Assembly (NCBI GenBank): GCA_016715105.1
Contig: JADKBO010000059.1
Location: forward strand, 326,332-390,331
Direction: 5' to 3'
Source of the DNA: Saprospiraceae bacterium
Lineage (GTDB): Bacteria > Bacteroidota > Bacteroidia > Chitinophagales > Saprospiraceae
Length of the DNA: 64,000 bases
The notes beneath the pieces are model-generated. The model did not search any database and was not told the DNA's origin. It saw nothing but the letters and a program-made list of their open reading frames with translations. The position numbers and the translations under genes are program-made. Shown in pieces: positions 56,843 through 64,000 of this stretch (within the stretch, counting starts at the first letter, position 1; every line of letters begins with the position of its first letter).

Positions 56843-57202
56843 TGACAAGATTTAATCTCAAAAACTGACCTCACGAATACTGAAAACTAACACAAGACAA
56901 CGGAATTATAATAGCTGATAGCTAATAGCCCTGTAATGCCATTTCAAATTATATTAGAGCTGAGACATGTCTTGGTTCACCAACAGCTCCTTTTACAAAT
57001 TACTATAAAACTCTTTTTCGATAAAAAAGTCGACCATTTCTCTACATCGAAGCATATCAACATTCCACATATCACATCTCACATCTCACATCTCACATCT
57101 CACATTTTACATCTTACATTTCACATTTCACATTTCACATCTCACACTATTCACTATTCACTATTCACTATTTACCTTTGCACAAAACAATATTGCTACA
57201 AA
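56843..57202. repeat. Heptamer repeats upstream of the second AraC gene
   Basis: From ~57066 to 57172 the sequence is built of 7-bp units: at least four CACATCT, several CACATTT/TACATCT variants, then three ATTCACT. They end directly at the TACCTTTG -7 box (57173-57180). Left of them lies unremarkable sequence with no gene. Changes in unit number would alter the region where the -33 element should lie. Confidence 0.8.
57173..57180 (+). promoter_or_regulatory. TAnnTTTG -7 box of the second AraC gene
   Basis: TACCTTTG, 22 bp before ATG 57203 and immediately after the heptamer repeats. The upstream half of the promoter must lie within the repeats. Confidence 0.6.
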
Positions 57203-58021
57203 ATGGAATACCAAACCTATCCACCACATCCAGATCTTGCAGCACTCGTGCAATGCTATTGGACACTCGAAGTTCCAGCTGACATAAATGCAGCAAAGCA
57301 AAGAATTATACCTGATGGATGTATTGAAATGGCCTTCATTCTTGGAGATGATATCAAAAGATATACCACTGAGACAGATTTCATTTTACAACCTAGGGCA
57401 ATGATACTTGGCCAAACAATTGAACCATTTTATATACAGCCCACAGGTCAAGTTAATACCTTCGCCATCCGTTTTTATCCATATGGATTTGCCAATTTCA
57501 TCACCAAACCCATAAAGAATCTAGCAAATAAAGAAACGCCTTTAAATCTTCTTTTTGGAGAGGAAGTTTCGAAGATATTAGAAAATAAAATTATTCAAGC
57601 CACAAACACAGCAGATAGAATTGCCATTATAGAATCATTTTTATTAGATGCGCTCAATGATAAAACTACCATTGATAAAATAGTGGAAACCACCATTGAT
57701 GCCATGATTTCAACAAGTGGAAATACTTCTATCAATAGTCTGGTAAAAGATGATCTATCAAAAAGAAGACAACTTGAGCGAAAATTCAAAAAACAGATAG
57801 GTATCAGTCCCAAACAATTGGGAAAAGTCATCAGATTACAAGCGGCTTTAAAAATGTTGCTGAATAAAAAAAGTGAAAATTTGACACATATAGCCTATGA
57901 AAATGAATATTATGACCAAGCACATTTCATCAGAGATTTCAAAGAATTTACAGGAATTACACCATCAGAATTTGGAAATGATGAAACAATGCAACTCTCT
58001 TCCAGAATCTACAAAAATTAA
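57203..58021 (+). CDS. AraC-family transcriptional regulator, second copy of the AraC/VOC module
   Basis: 272 residues from ATG 57203, which gives the usual MEYQTYPPHPDLAALVQCYWTLE start; the longer open frame upstream encodes only the heptamer repeats. Same architecture as the 44923 protein: a DUF6597-like sensor (IIPDGCIEMAFIL, TFAIRFYPYGFANFI) and two C-terminal helix-turn-helix units (LSKRRQLERKFKKQIGISPKQLGKVIRLQAAL and AYENEYYDQAHFIRDFKEFTGITPSEF). Followed by a VOC gene 70 bp downstream, its likely target. Confidence 0.9.
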   Translation: MEYQTYPPHPDLAALVQCYWTLEVPADINAAKQRIIPDGCIEMAFILGDDIKRYTTETDFILQPRAMILGQTIEPFYIQPTGQVNTFAIRFYPYGFANFITKPIKNLANKETPLNLLFGEEVSKILENKIIQATNTADRIAIIESFLLDALNDKTTIDKIVETTIDAMISTSGNTSINSLVKDDLSKRRQLERKFKKQIGISPKQLGKVIRLQAALKMLLNKKSENLTHIAYENEYYDQAHFIRDFKEFTGITPSEFGNDETMQLSSRIYKN

Positions 58022-58064
58022 TCATTGTGTCGTATTTGTACAATTTTAGGTTTTAAAACGACTT

Positions 58065-58072
58065 TACATTTG
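58065..58072 (+). promoter_or_regulatory. TAnnTTTG -7 box of the exported VOC gene
   Basis: TACATTTG lies 19 bp upstream of ATG 58092, so the VOC gene has its own promoter, separate from the AraC gene. Confidence 0.5.
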
Positions 58073-58091
58073 TCATCAAAATATAGTATAA

Positions 58092-58592
58092 ATGACAAAG
58101 TTATTCGCAAAAATCGCCATCCTATCTTGTATTGGTTTCTGTGCATGTTCAAACCGTAAAGAAACTAAAAATAATGTTCAAGAAACAGCGGTGACAGAAA
58201 TCTCAAATCAAAAATCAGCAACTATGAAAAATTTAATATCAATTGTAGAAATACCCGTTTCTGATTTCAATCGAGCAGTCACATTTTATCAATCAATTTT
58301 GGGCTTGACCATCGAAGAAGTTGAAATGGAAGGCACCCAAATGGGCATTTTGCCTAGTGATTTAGGTACTGTTAATGTTGTTTTGGCAAAAGGAAGTGAT
58401 TATAAACCAACTACAGATGGTGCAGTTTTATATTTAAATGCTGGGGATGACCTACAACCAATGTTGGATAAAGTGGCTCAAAGTGGCGGCGAAGTAATTT
58501 TACCAAAAACAGAAATTAGTCCAGAAATGGGTTATTTCGCTTTGTTTATGGATACAGAAGGTAATAAATTAGGGCTTCATTCCATCAAATAG
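58092..58592 (+). CDS. VOC-family protein with lipoprotein-like signal
   Basis: 166 residues. Residues 1-20 form an export signal ending in a Cys-rich lipobox (IGFCACS), unusual for this normally cytoplasmic superfamily; a Lys/Gln/Glu-rich linker follows. The VOC domain begins near an internal Met (MKNLISIVEIPVSDFNRAVTFYQSILGL), with VNVVLAKGSDY and GYFALFMDTEGNKLGLHS closing it. Translation from the internal Met (58224) would give a standard cytoplasmic VOC protein of 122 residues. It follows the second AraC regulator. Confidence 0.85.
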   Translation: MTKLFAKIAILSCIGFCACSNRKETKNNVQETAVTEISNQKSATMKNLISIVEIPVSDFNRAVTFYQSILGLTIEEVEMEGTQMGILPSDLGTVNVVLAKGSDYKPTTDGAVLYLNAGDDLQPMLDKVAQSGGEVILPKTEISPEMGYFALFMDTEGNKLGLHSIK

Positions 58593-58669
58593 ACAAGGTA
58601 TTATAGCTTTTAACTCAGAAAAATAAAAATCTCAATTTGCTGCTGACATACCCCTGTCATGTCCATTCC

Positions 58670-58677
58670 TAATTTTG
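58670..58677 (+). promoter_or_regulatory. TAnnTTTG -7 box of the DinB-like gene
   Basis: TAATTTTG lies 22 bp upstream of ATG 58700. A -33 TTTG at the right distance is not evident. Confidence 0.5.
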
Positions 58678-58699
58678 CTGTCCTAATCAAAATCAAAAA

Positions 58700-59230
58700 A
58701 TGGACAACAAAGTTATAACTAATGTTTTGACATCCCAGTATATGGCATGTTTGGGTACCCTCTCTCAAACCATCGAAAAAGTACCCGAAGATGTGTGGGC
58801 AAATGAAAAGTATCCAAATCCGGTTTGGCAAATTGCCTATCACAGTTTATGGGCACTCAAATTTTATCTTGGACCAAATACGGAAAGTTATGTTCCATTT
58901 GAATATGCCATTGAAGGAGCAGAAAGTTTGGGCGGAGTTCAAGATTGGGAAAATCCTACAGAGGGTATTAAAGTTGAAGGATTTCATACAAAATCCGAAA
59001 TACTTACATTCATAGAAAACATTAAAAGTGAACTTCAAAACAACATTGAATCAATTCCACTAGATAGTCCTTCAGGTTTTGAATGGTATCCCTATACTCG
59101 TTTTGAGCTGCATATCAATAACATAAGGCATATTCAACATCACACCGCACAAATCATTGAGCGACTCAAAGCTTTAGAAATTTCGGGATTTTCATGGTGG
59201 GCAGATCAAAATCAACCGCAAGAATGGTAG
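58700..59230 (+). CDS. DinB-family (DinB_2) four-helix protein
   Basis: 176 residues, four-helix-bundle DinB-like protein. The putative metal His residues are in WQIAYHSLWALKFY and HIRHIQHHTAQIIERL-type segments (actual: RHIQHHTAQIIERL). Bacillus DinB is DNA-damage induced; many relatives are thiol-dependent transferases or of unknown role. No LexA-type site was seen, so damage control is not implied. Cytoplasmic and monocistronic; an inverted repeat follows the stop. Confidence 0.88.
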   Translation: MDNKVITNVLTSQYMACLGTLSQTIEKVPEDVWANEKYPNPVWQIAYHSLWALKFYLGPNTESYVPFEYAIEGAESLGGVQDWENPTEGIKVEGFHTKSEILTFIENIKSELQNNIESIPLDSPSGFEWYPYTRFELHINNIRHIQHHTAQIIERLKALEISGFSWWADQNQPQEW

Positions 59231-59243
59231 CACACATAATTCG

Positions 59244-59281
59244 TTAATCGAAATAATCATTTCTTAGAGTATTTCGATTAA
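59244..59281. terminator. 12-bp perfect inverted repeat after the DinB-like gene
   Basis: TTAATCGAAATA (59244-59255) and TATTTCGATTAA (59270-59281), separated by 14 nt and starting 13 bp after the stop. No T run follows, so it may be a weak terminator or a regulator site. Confidence 0.5.
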
Positions 59282-59499
59282 GCCAATCTTCATATTCGAG
59301 TGCATTTTATAACTTCCCTTTAAATACCACAGAGAATTATAAACTGACGGATTAGAAAAAATCTCAGCTTGCTTTGATGAATTGATGCTTTCAAAACTGG
59401 AATAGTGCATTCAGTAACAAAAGTTTTTCCAAATACTTTGGAAAAAGTATTTAATATTGCGAAGTCTGTTTTTAAAACAATTTCTAAATTACTTCTTCT

Positions 59500-60600
59500 A
59501 TGAAGCATCCTTTTTGTCGATCCATTTTGGCCTTAGTTGGTCTCTATTTGGTAACGTTTTTACAAGCACAAGGTGCCCAAACTCCAATAGATTCTACAGG
59601 AATTAAAATAGTATCAAAACTGGATAAGCCGAAAGGCAAAGCAAAGTTTAATGAAAAAGACCTGGCTGGTTATTTACTAGTCTATTTTAAAGATCAAAAT
59701 CAATCAGCTTACATGGCCATCAGCAGTGATGGTTATACATTTACTGACATCAATGATGGCAAACCAATATTCATCGGTTCGTTATTAGCAGAACAAAAAG
59801 GAGTGCGTGACCCACACATTACCCGCGGACCTGATGGTGCTTTTTACTTAGCCATGACTGACTTACATATATTTGGTAAAAGAGCAGGTTTTCGAGATAC
59901 AGATTGGGAGCGACCACTTGAAAAATATGGTTGGGGCAACAATCGCGCCTTAGTATTGATGAAGTCTTATGATTTGATCCATTGGACTCACGCTGATTTC
60001 AGAGTAGATACAGCATATCCAGAACTTGGAGACATTGATTGCTCTTGGGCACCACAAACTATTTACGACCCACTGAAGAAAAAAATGATGGTTTATTTCA
60101 CCATTCGATATAACAATAAAGACGCCCACATTTACTATGGTTACACAAACGATGATTTCACCAAACTCGAAACCAAACCTGAGCGCATCACAAACATCGG
60201 GGGAATCGATGCCGACATCACCAAAGTTGGCGATAAATACCAAATGTTTTATGTAGGCGGTGCCAAAATCAAACACGCCGTTTCAGATAAAATCAACCAA
60301 AACTTCAGTGGTGATACTACCAGGATTGATCCAGAAAAAGTAAACACAGAAGCACCAAATGTCTTCCAACGACTAGGAACCGACACTTACGTTTTGATGT
60401 ACGACATTTATGGCCTAAGACCAAGTAACATGGGCTTCAGCGAAACAAAAGACTTTGTGACTTTCAAAGACATTGGACATTTCAATGAAGGCATTATGAA
60501 AACTACCAATTTCAAAAGCCCGAAACATGGAGCTGTTACCTACCTCACCAAAAAAGAGCTAAAGGCCATCGCCGACCACTGGAAAATTGAATTAAAATAG
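59500..60600 (+). CDS. Exported GH43-like five-bladed beta-propeller glycosidase
   Basis: 366 residues with a signal peptide (ILALVGLYLVTFLQAQ). The GH43-type propeller is marked by the acid of GVRDPHITRGPDGAFYLAMTD (likely base, ~105), the DIDCSWAPQTIYDP strand, IGGIDADITKVGDKYQMFY, and NTEAPNVFQRLG (likely acid Glu). GH43-like enzymes remove arabinose, xylose or galactose residues from plant or algal polysaccharides; specificity is not readable. It stands alone with repeats on its 3' side. Confidence 0.87.
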   Translation: MKHPFCRSILALVGLYLVTFLQAQGAQTPIDSTGIKIVSKLDKPKGKAKFNEKDLAGYLLVYFKDQNQSAYMAISSDGYTFTDINDGKPIFIGSLLAEQKGVRDPHITRGPDGAFYLAMTDLHIFGKRAGFRDTDWERPLEKYGWGNNRALVLMKSYDLIHWTHADFRVDTAYPELGDIDCSWAPQTIYDPLKKKMMVYFTIRYNNKDAHIYYGYTNDDFTKLETKPERITNIGGIDADITKVGDKYQMFYVGGAKIKHAVSDKINQNFSGDTTRIDPEKVNTEAPNVFQRLGTDTYVLMYDIYGLRPSNMGFSETKDFVTFKDIGHFNEGIMKTTNFKSPKHGAVTYLTKKELKAIADHWKIELK

Positions 60601-60615
60601 ATATTTCCTTGAAAT

Positions 60616-60890
60616 AAGTCTGCGAAATTTCTGTACCTATCCGTGAAATCTGGAATAAACAAATCTGTGGAATTTCTGTGTAAATCCGTGTAATCTGTGA
60701 GCACAAAAAATCTGTGAAATTTCTGTGCCAATCCGTGAAATCTGTAGGGAACAAATCTGTGAAATTTCTGTGCTAATCAGTGTAATTCGTGAGCACCAAA
60801 ATCTGTGGAATTTCTGTGCCCATCCGTGTAATCCGTGAGCACCAAAATCTGTGAAATTTCTGTGCTAATCCGTGAAATCCATGAGCACCA
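60616..60890. repeat. Six 46-bp tandem repeats
   Basis: Units of 45-47 bp beginning AAATCTGTGAAATTTCTGTG start at 60616 (degenerate), 60661, 60708, 60753, 60799 and 60845. Divergence is spread along the unit, so there is no repeat/spacer split. Similar CTGTGAAAT repeats are common between genes in Bacteroidota. The rest of the gap 60601-61060 holds no gene I can support. Confidence 0.85.
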
Positions 60891-61060
60891 AAACAATAAC
60901 CTAAGCAGCCCGTTTCACCCAAAAGACATCCTTCTAAAAAATCCAAGTGGCTTTTCCAGCAAATAATCCCATTTTTGATCAAGGTCATCTCTGTTGCTGA
61001 TGTATCACAAGGCATACCAGACTCGAAATAGCTTAAATTAGGTAAAATAAAATCATACAA

Positions 61061-61801
61061 ATGAAAAATAAAGTAGTCATCATAACTGGTGCAGCATCAG
61101 GAATCGGAAAAGCAACCGCAGAATTGTTTGCTAAACATGGCGCAAGTGTCGTAATCTCTGACATCCAAGAAGCAGAAGGGAAATCGACCACAGAAAACAT
61201 TATCGCCAATGGCGGCAAAGCTTCCTTTATCAAAACTGACGTTTCGAGACCAGAAGAAATGGAAGCCTTGGTCAATTTCGCAATAAAAACATATGGAAAG
61301 TTGGACATTGCAGTCAACAATGCGGGCATAGGTGGCGAACTCAATCCAATCGCCGATATGAGCATTGAGGGCTGGAATAAGGTCATCGAAGTGAATTTAA
61401 ACAGCATCTTCTATGGTATGAAATACCAAATACAAGCCATGCTCAAAAATGGAAGTGGAAGCATTGTCAATATAGCCTCTATTTTAGGTGCCGTTGGTTT
61501 TGCTGGTTCCTCGGCATACACAGCAGCCAAACATGGGGTCTTAGGAATTTCGAAAGCAGCTGCTTTGGAATATTCCTCCCAAGGAATTCGCATAAATGCA
61601 GTAGGCCCAGGTTTTATTGAGACGCCTCTTTTAAATGCATTGGACGCTGAAATGAAAAGTCAACTTGCATCACTTCACCCTATTGGCAGACTAGGAACAA
61701 GTGAAGAAGTTGCTGAATTAATTCTTTGGCTTGCAAGTGATAAAGCTTCGTTTGTGACTGGAAGTTACTATCCTGTTGATGGAGGTTATTTAGCTAGATA
61801 A
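61061..61801 (+). CDS. Short-chain dehydrogenase/reductase (SDR, glucose 1-dehydrogenase-like)
   Basis: 246 residues, classical SDR. Cofactor loop TGAASGIGKATAEL (8-21), NNAGIGGE, catalytic Ser in NIASILGAVGFAGS, Tyr-x-x-x-Lys in SAYTAAKHG, and the usual C-terminal GRLGTSEEVAELILWLASDKASFVTGSYYPVDGGY. An acidic Asp after the second strand (SDIQEAEG) suggests NAD(H) rather than NADP(H). The substrate is unknown. A terminator follows the stop. Confidence 0.94.
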   Translation: MKNKVVIITGAASGIGKATAELFAKHGASVVISDIQEAEGKSTTENIIANGGKASFIKTDVSRPEEMEALVNFAIKTYGKLDIAVNNAGIGGELNPIADMSIEGWNKVIEVNLNSIFYGMKYQIQAMLKNGSGSIVNIASILGAVGFAGSSAYTAAKHGVLGISKAAALEYSSQGIRINAVGPGFIETPLLNALDAEMKSQLASLHPIGRLGTSEEVAELILWLASDKASFVTGSYYPVDGGYLAR

Positions 61802-61837
61802 ATTCGAGCCCAATTTTTCTGAAAATAAGTAGACGAG

Positions 61838-61881
61838 AATGGGACTTCAATCAAATAGATATTGGAGTCCCATTTTACTTT
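61838..61881 (+). terminator. Rho-independent terminator of the SDR gene
   Basis: 14-bp stem AATGGGACTTCAAT / ATTGGAGTCCCATT with one mismatch and a 9-nt loop, then TTACTTTTT; 37 bp after the stop. Confidence 0.8.
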
Positions 61882-62012
61882 TTGGAGTGTATCATGCATA
61901 GAAGTTGTTTAAAATTACCTAGATAGCAATAATTGTATGCCAATAAATTGCTGAACTTGTATAATTTAGCAAATTAAATAAGCCTTAAATTAAATTTGAT
62001 CTAAAATAGTTA

Positions 62013-62284
62013 ATGAATATATTTTCCAAAATTGACATCGCCGAAAGCACAGATACAGGCAGCACAGGAATCTGTCACATAAAAGATTGTGGGGCAAAGC
62101 TATGAAAGGAAACAATTTCATGGATGAACTTGTAGAAGAGCATGAATTGGACAATGCGGTTATTAATATACTTGGACTTGGCTTATTGCCTACCTATCAG
62201 TTTTTATTTGAACAGAAACCAAGTCTCGAGGACTTTGAAAAATGGGTATTGGAAAAGGAGGAGGCATCATTTCAGATGAAATAA
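62013..62284 (+). pseudogene. Phytanoyl-CoA dioxygenase-like gene, N-terminal part with two one-base breaks
   Basis: ATG 62013 opens MNIFSKIDIAESTDTGSTG, but that frame soon stops at 62106. Adding one A in the A4 at 62081-62084 joins it to LWGKAMKGNNFMDELVEEHELDNAVINI (frame from TTG 62087). Adding one A in the A4 at 62253-62256 joins that, via FEKWVLEKGGGIISDEIKK, to the dioxygenase frame below. The repaired gene 62013-63027 encodes ~338 residues. As written these codons yield only short peptides. Confidence 0.65.
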
Positions 62285-63027
62285 AAAAACAATGCAATCA
62301 ATTATTTATCCCAAAAAGTCAGACAATTGAGCAGGCTGATGAAAATTTACTTACAGAAGAAGACATTAATTTCTGGAATGAATTTGGATACATTGTGCTT
62401 ACTAATGCCATCTCAAAGGAAGATTGTAAAGAAGCCCGAGACGCCATTTGGAATTATTTGAATATGGATGAGTTTGATGAAGCAACCTGGTATAACAATT
62501 CCAGCAATTTACAAGGGGTCATGGTACCTCTTTACAGACATCCTGCAATTGATAAAAACAGAAATTCACCAAAAATCAGGAAAGCTTTTGAGCAACTTTG
62601 GGGACAAAAAGGATTAATAGTCACAACAGATAAATGCGGTTATAATCCACCTCAAAAAAATGGTCATATTTATAGAGGCATAGGACTTCACTGGGATGTA
62701 AGTCTTGCTTTACCTATACCATTTGGAACTCAGGGAATTTTGTATTTAACAGACACTACAGCTGATCAAGGAGCTCTGACGCTCATACCCTCTTTTCATA
62801 ACAAGATTGAATCCTGGCTTGAATCATTGCCAGAAAATACACATCCACGAGCAGTTGATTTGTCATCTTTTGAAAAAATATCTATTGCGGCAAATGCTGG
62901 AGACTTTATCATTTGGATTCACAAATTGCCCCACAGTGGCAGTCCTAATAATGCAAACTTTCCCCGGCTTGTTCAATACATAAATTGGTTCTCACCCTTA
63001 CAAAAAACACATGAAAAATGGATTTAA
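62242..63027 (+). CDS. Phytanoyl-CoA dioxygenase (PhyH)-family protein, main part
   Basis: 261 residues of an Fe(II)/2-oxoglutarate-dependent dioxygenase: NFWNEFGYIVLTNAISKEDCKEARDAIWNYL opens the jelly roll, GIGLHWDVSLALPIPFG gives the H-x-D iron ligands, and WIHKLPHSGSPNNANFPRLVQYINW the distal His and the 2-oxoglutarate Arg. Some family members hydroxylate small metabolites or amino-acid-derived compounds; the substrate here is open. The first ATG in this frame (62242) lies inside the previous piece, and the natural start is probably 62013. The acetyltransferase gene follows 143 bp downstream. Confidence 0.88.
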   Translation: MGIGKGGGIISDEIKKQCNQLFIPKSQTIEQADENLLTEEDINFWNEFGYIVLTNAISKEDCKEARDAIWNYLNMDEFDEATWYNNSSNLQGVMVPLYRHPAIDKNRNSPKIRKAFEQLWGQKGLIVTTDKCGYNPPQKNGHIYRGIGLHWDVSLALPIPFGTQGILYLTDTTADQGALTLIPSFHNKIESWLESLPENTHPRAVDLSSFEKISIAANAGDFIIWIHKLPHSGSPNNANFPRLVQYINWFSPLQKTHEKWI

Positions 63028-63138
63028 TGAATTTGAATTTACTGAATTTACAGAAAGGTTTATTGCTATTGGCAGAATTAGTATGAAATTCTTACGTTTA
63101 AGTTTGATTTCCACTAACCCATCAAAAACTTAATAAAG

Positions 63139-63146
63139 TAATTTTG
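63139..63146 (+). promoter_or_regulatory. TAnnTTTG -7 box of the acetyltransferase gene
   Basis: TAATTTTG lies 24 bp upstream of ATG 63171, giving that gene its own promoter. Confidence 0.5.
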
Positions 63147-63170
63147 CATCATTTAATATTGTAAAAGAAA

Positions 63171-63740
63171 ATGAAAAAGGCGGAAATATTTAGACGAGAT
63201 AAAGCTGGAGAAACCATAAAACTTGATGACCCAGAATACCCCGAACTTTTTAAAGTGATCAAGAAAGCGATTTACACTACCTCAAAACTCAACAACTTAA
63301 TTACAAATGATGCACAGGAAATCAATGCCATTTTCAGTGAACTAATTGGTCAAAAAGTAGACGAGACTTTTTTCCTGATTCCTCCATTTTACAGTGATTT
63401 TGGCGAAAATATCCAAATAGGCAAAAATGTATTTGTCAACCACGCTTGCACTTTTATGGATAGAGGTGGCATAACGATTGAAGACAATGTTTTGATCGGC
63501 CCCAAAGTGAATTTGATTACGACCAACCACCCTTCAAATCCGTTAGAAAGAAAAGCAACCATATCCAATCCAATATTAATTAAAAAAGGAGCATGGATAG
63601 GCGTTGGGGCTACCATTTTGCCTGGAGTAACCATAGGTGAAAATGCGATTGTTGCTGCGGGTGCAGTTGTTTCAAAAGATGTTCCAAATGATGTAATTGT
63701 AGGTGGAATTCCTGCCAAAGTCATCAAAAAAATTCAATAA
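63171..63740 (+). CDS. Sugar O-acetyltransferase, left-handed beta-helix (maltose/galactoside acetyltransferase-like)
   Basis: 189 residues. N-terminal Mac-type helical part (EIFRRDKAGETIKLDDPEYPELFKVI), then hexapeptide repeats forming the beta-helix: FLIPPFYSDFGENIQIGKNVFVNHACTFMDRGGITIEDN, KVNLITTNHP (catalytic His), and PILIKKGAWIGVGATILPGVTIGENAIVAAGAVVSKDVP at the end. It transfers acetyl from acetyl-CoA to a sugar hydroxyl or similar acceptor. Close to maa/lacA/nodL relatives; the substrate is unknown. Cytoplasmic and intact. Confidence 0.94.
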   Translation: MKKAEIFRRDKAGETIKLDDPEYPELFKVIKKAIYTTSKLNNLITNDAQEINAIFSELIGQKVDETFFLIPPFYSDFGENIQIGKNVFVNHACTFMDRGGITIEDNVLIGPKVNLITTNHPSNPLERKATISNPILIKKGAWIGVGATILPGVTIGENAIVAAGAVVSKDVPNDVIVGGIPAKVIKKIQ

Positions 63741-63850
63741 AACTTTAGAAATTTACTTCCAAAAGGATAATTAATCAAACAAGGTTTTTTAAGAAAAAAA
63801 CTCAGGGATACATGAACCAAGAAGACACCTTCAAAATAAAAAATAACAAT

Positions 63851-64000
63851 ATGAGATACCTCTTCATAACATTGGCCATATTTGTTTCACTATCCATTTC
63901 CTTTGCCTCATGCAGTAAAAAAGATAAACAAATTCAAAATACTGTAAACACGCTCAGTGAACCACATAACAAAAAAGATAAAAATTTGAAGATCACAATC
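63851..64000 (+). CDS. Lipoprotein, N-terminal fragment running off the window
   Basis: 50 codons before the right edge. A lipoprotein signal (FITLAIFVSLSISFASC, Cys 21), then a Lys/Asp/Asn-rich linker and KNLKITI. An in-frame ATG at 63812 would add 13 polar residues ahead of the signal, so ATG 63851 is preferred. The KITI start of the mature domain would fit a cyclophilin-like-fold lipoprotein, but too little is present to name it. Confidence 0.7.
   Translation, partial: MRYLFITLAIFVSLSISFASCSKKDKQIQNTVNTLSEPHNKKDKNLKITI

Noticed and set aside
60616..60890. Possible CRISPR array of 46-bp period
   Set aside because: The whole unit is repeated with scattered mismatches; there are no unique spacers.

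Overview
The window is a low-GC stretch of a Bacteroidota chromosome. The signs are a SusC/RagA outer-membrane receptor, a PorZ-like type IX secretion (T9SS) component, a BatA-type membrane protein, a futalosine-pathway menaquinone gene (mqnD), DUF4837 and DUF6090-like proteins, and many TAnnTTTG boxes (the Bacteroidota -7 element) just upstream of start codons. A Saprospiraceae-like or other environmental lineage seems plausible, but the sequence alone does not fix the genus. I recognised no rRNA, tRNA or CRISPR array.

Layout. 0-5 kb: N-terminal part of a SusC receptor, a GtrA-family membrane protein, a GH140/DUF4038-like glycosidase, a CDGSH Fe-S protein and a cold-shock-domain protein. 5-11 kb: a minus-strand unit of a BatA-domain protein (frame-split) and a dihydroorotase-like protein that has lost most metal ligands, then porZ. 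11-18 kb: mqnD, a GT39-like membrane glycosyltransferase, thrS, an aminopeptidase P, and a 594-bp MITE-like element. 18-25 kb: a minus-strand cluster of a large Asp-box (sortilin-like) propeller protein, a PQQ dehydrogenase with fused cytochrome c, and a multiheme cytochrome. 25-28.7 kb: a repeat-rich island with an AAA ATPase/PD-(D/E)XK protein, 51-bp tandem repeats, flanking direct repeats and an internally deleted ParD antitoxin, then an RluE-type pseudouridine synthase. 28.8-36 kb: amidase, amidohydrolase, a second Asp-box protein broken by two single-base shifts, and folB. 36-46 kb: lipoproteins, an S41 peptidase, a cytochrome c, a SOUL protein, a PH/SHOCT protein and the first AraC/VOC pair. 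46-49.6 kb: a cluster of decayed genes. 49.7-64 kb: serine hydrolase, Crp plus AhpD-like pair, an Rpn-type nuclease with a partial tandem copy, AI-2E transporter, a second AraC/VOC pair, DinB, GH43-like protein, SDR, a frame-split phytanoyl-CoA dioxygenase, an acetyltransferase and the start of a lipoprotein.

How it fits together. The window is mostly housekeeping genes (thrS, mqnD, folB, rluE) among envelope and secreted functions (SusC, PorZ, glycosidases, peptidases, lipoproteins). Small stress or detoxification cassettes (AraC/VOC, Crp/AhpD) follow, with non-coding repeats in most larger intergenic gaps.

A recurrent oddity is that several genes are interrupted by one-base changes, mostly in short homopolymers (near 7493, 19543, 33344, 33983, 48159, 62081 and 62253). 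Repairing one base at each restores a family-typical protein. Either these genes are newly inactivated or the assembly has indel errors; the sequence alone cannot decide. No clearly new multi-gene defence or biosynthetic system is visible. The most unusual items are the ATPase/ParD repeat island, the pseudo-dihydroorotase beside BatA, the three 20-bp inverted repeats on an exact 40-bp period, and the MITE-like element.
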